Assembly: GCF_031755915.1 (NCBI RefSeq)
Contig: NC_083388.1
Location: 24,459,001 to 24,523,000, forward strand
Origin: Ziziphus jujuba
Taxonomy: Eukaryota; Streptophyta; Magnoliopsida; Rosales; Rhamnaceae
Reading direction: 5' to 3'
Length of the DNA: 64,000 nucleotides
Part shown: positions 61,308 through 64,000 of the stretch, in pieces
Layout of the letters: each line of letters begins with the position of its first letter
Numbering within the stretch: position 1 is the stretch's first letter
Position numbers and translations under genes: made by a program
The notes under the pieces: generated by a model
What the model saw: the letters and a program-made list of their open reading frames with translations, nothing else
What the model was told of the DNA's origin: nothing
The model's database searches: none

Positions 61308-64000
61308 TTCTGATTGCTTGATGCAGAATGATTTATCTGCTGGTTTTTAGTTCAGGAGGTTAGGAGTGAAGATAACCAAAGATAATAGAAATCAGCCTCT
61401 TCATGCAAGGCTGCTCTATCCGCTAATTTTGTGGCACTATCAATCCAGGTTGACAGATTTGAGAATTCCTCATCAACTGTTCATAACTTTAGTCTCAATG
61501 TCATAGAATTCAGAAGGAAAAATATGTAGACACAGTTTTGCGCAGAATACATGTACTACATTTTTGTGTAATAATTTTCTTGTTAGCCTATGCACATCCT
61601 CCATACCTCCAGCTTATGGGGAAAATGACCTTGTTACATCTCCCTTCTCAATTAGTCTAAACTTTTTTTCTTGCTTGGGATTCTTGCACCAATAGTTTTT
61701 CAAAAGGTTTAATTGAAAATTATGCACATACATACACACACAGGACTTGCAATTAGTTGACCGCGCGAGAGGATATGAAAATTACATAAAATCTGCTTCC
61801 AAGTGCCACTTGCATGAATGATTGTTTTGTAGCTAAATAAAAATAAAAGAACAAACCAAAAATGGTTATTATACTGATTGGAAAAAGAAAAAATCAATCA
61901 AAATCAGTAGTACTTGCACGTGTAATGTTGTTTAGTGATAGGTATTTAGGTTCAAAGAGACGCATAGCATGACGATTAAACAGTGATGTTTTTCAATTGC
62001 CACCTTTGGAGTGTACTAATGTGATGCCTTGATGTCTTGTCCTCAATAATGAAAATCTTGACTCTCTGTATCTATCACTGTCATTTTTTCTTTTTCTTTT
62101 TTTTTTTTTTTTTCCCCCAAGATTTTGAATTACGTCATGCATATCCTTGAATGTCCTTTCCTTCTCTTGTTTTTTGGGGGTTAGGTCCCAAGATAAACAA
62201 TGCCTCTGCTATTTCTTAAGGGCTTAATGCAGTTAGTGTTAGTTATATGAAAATTTCAGAGCTACACTCTTACCAATTTGATACACACACACACACATAT
62301 ATGTTTGTGTGTGTTGAGGACTATTGGTAATCTATGCAAGATAATAATATATCCCATTACATTGGATCTTCTATTGGTAATATCTAAAAAAACAAATTTA
62401 CTTCATTATAATTTTTTTTTATTTTTTATTTTAGGTATTATTTGTTATAGTTCGATAACTCTTAATTTACTATACCCATAAAAACTGGAAAGAAAAACCC
62501 CTTGTTTCCGATAAATTTTCTGAAAAGTCATACTGATTTTGGTTTTAACACACTTTGGACGTCCAAAGCTTTTCCCAAAAAAAGATATATATATTTGCTG
62601 TCCAAACAAACTTAAATTATGTTTTCGATCTAGAAATTCCATAAACCATGTCAAACTTGGCCTAAATAAATCTCCAATCTTACTTTCCAGTTCTAATAAC
62701 AAAGGCCCTGTAAAAACTTATGCAGCTGGTAAATTAATGACCCCACTTATATTTGCACATTTTTAAACATTAATTCAGCAATAGGATATCTAGCCAAAAT
62801 TAGATTAAAATAATTTAAGCAACAAGCACTATTAAATTATTGTATTTCTCACAAACAAATAATCATGTTTGCCGTAAATTAAAAAAATGAAAAAAAAAAG
62901 GGTAAATTTTTAACCTTTTTGTGATGCAGACATATTAAAACTGAACCCCTGCCACTAAATAGAGTACTGGCTAGATTTGAATCCAAGTACAACCAGTCTA
63001 AACCAGAATATAAATAATGTTGGTTAGGGTCCATGATTGAGCTTTTGGCATTTTGGCAAACTATCTCATCCAAATTGGCATGAAAGTTTTTGTCTACTCT
63101 TTCTTTCCTTCCTAGTTTGGCCTGGTTGGTTAATATCAAAATTAATCATATAGCCTTTTTCTTCTTTTTTTTCTTTTAGTTTGCTTTTCTTGTTTTAGCC
63201 AAATAAAACCATTCAAATTACATCTATCATATACAAAAACTTATTTCCACAAATCTTCATATTAGAAACTATGTATTAATAATATTTTTTGAGAAGATAT
63301 AAATAGATAGCAATTATTGTAGTTGTAACATTAAGCTCAGGTACAAGAGGGGGTTGTGGTCATATGATTTGATATGAACGTAGGATCTTCAATAGCAAAA
63401 TTATGAAAGTGACATTGTCCTACAAGTAGAAGAAAAACCCTTTTTTTTTCTTTTTTTTTTTTTCTTTTTTATGAACCATCAAATGACTATCCCATCCATC
63501 TTGTGAAGGGAAAGTTTTCTGAGCTAAGTTCCAAGTTTTCTAATTTGTTTTCCATGGCTTTCACTCTGAGAAAAGCATAAACCAAAAAGCATTTTTTTTT
63601 TTTCCCCCTTCCTTAAACCCACGCCCATGTGGGTTCGAGGGGACCATGTCACGGCTTGGTTTAGGAGGCCAAATTAAGGGCAATCAATGTGTGTGTCACC
63701 CTTACAAATATTTATACTTGAAGCAGAAAAGGGAGGCATATATGTATATGTTCATCATATAAGACTCCCAAACTATATATGATTTATTTATATGAGCCTC
63801 ATTATTGTCCACAAGCGCTTATAAAATACTTTTATCCTAGAAAATTATTATTGTTGTTGTTGTTATTATTATTTAAAAAAAAAGCACATGATATTAATAA
63901 TTAATAACAACACAAAGCTTGAGAGGCAAAAAATATAAAGTTGTATGGTTCTGAATGTGTAGACATTTGATTTTTCACAAGTGATGGTAGTTGTTAAAGG
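61308..64000. other. DPH6 3' flank and intergenic DNA
   Basis: The first few hundred bases are probably the DPH6 3' UTR. The rest is AT-rich with T-runs (62095-62114, 63437-63470), an AC/GT inverted repeat (62281-62314) and an ATT-rich tail (63847-63872). No coding frame with a domain, RNA gene or transposon end was recognised. Confidence 0.55.

Overview
The window is nuclear DNA of a flowering plant, probably a woody eudicot. Multi-exon genes have AT-rich GT-AG introns, two intronless P-class PPR genes are present, and plant LTR retrotransposons are nested in one another. I cannot name the species.

Layout: 1-2489 is microsatellite-rich flank and the 5' leader of a PPR gene. PPR gene 1 (2490-4271, +) and PPR gene 2 (7481-5730, -) converge. 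A ten-exon PTAR1-type prenyltransferase-alpha-repeat gene lies at 12559-8360 (-). It is divergent from a twelve-exon gene for the calcium-binding B'' regulatory subunit of PP2A (13583-18673, +). The right-hand anchor gene is DPH6, diphthine-ammonia ligase (56195-61307, +, twelve exons), followed by 2.7 kb with no gene that I can support.

From about 19.8 to 56.8 kb the window is a decayed tandem array. Its units combine three things: minus-strand restorer-of-fertility-like (RFL) PPR pseudogenes (copies A-F), fragments copied from inside the PP2A B'' gene (end of exon 5, intron 5, intron 10), and sequence shared with DPH6 intron 1. The simplest reading is that an ancestral order PP2A-B'' / RFL-PPR / DPH6 was amplified by unequal exchange, with breakpoints inside the two flanking genes. 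I see no intact PPR reading frame in the array.

Transposons then landed in the array. Copia-1 (32978-44060) was itself hit by a solo LTR (34816-40711), which was hit by a second related solo LTR (36018-38575). A minus-strand TRIM sits at 31628-32024. Copia-2 (48889-54463) splits PPR copy F. Each insertion has matching flanking duplications, and for Copia-1, Copia-2 and the TRIM a paralogous copy elsewhere in the window shows the unoccupied site.

The working genes are unrelated in task: organelle RNA metabolism (two PPRs), protein prenylation (PTAR1-like), PP2A targeting (B'') and diphthamide synthesis on eEF2 (DPH6). Exon boundaries were built by hand from splice signals, reading phase and family recall; no alignment tool was available.
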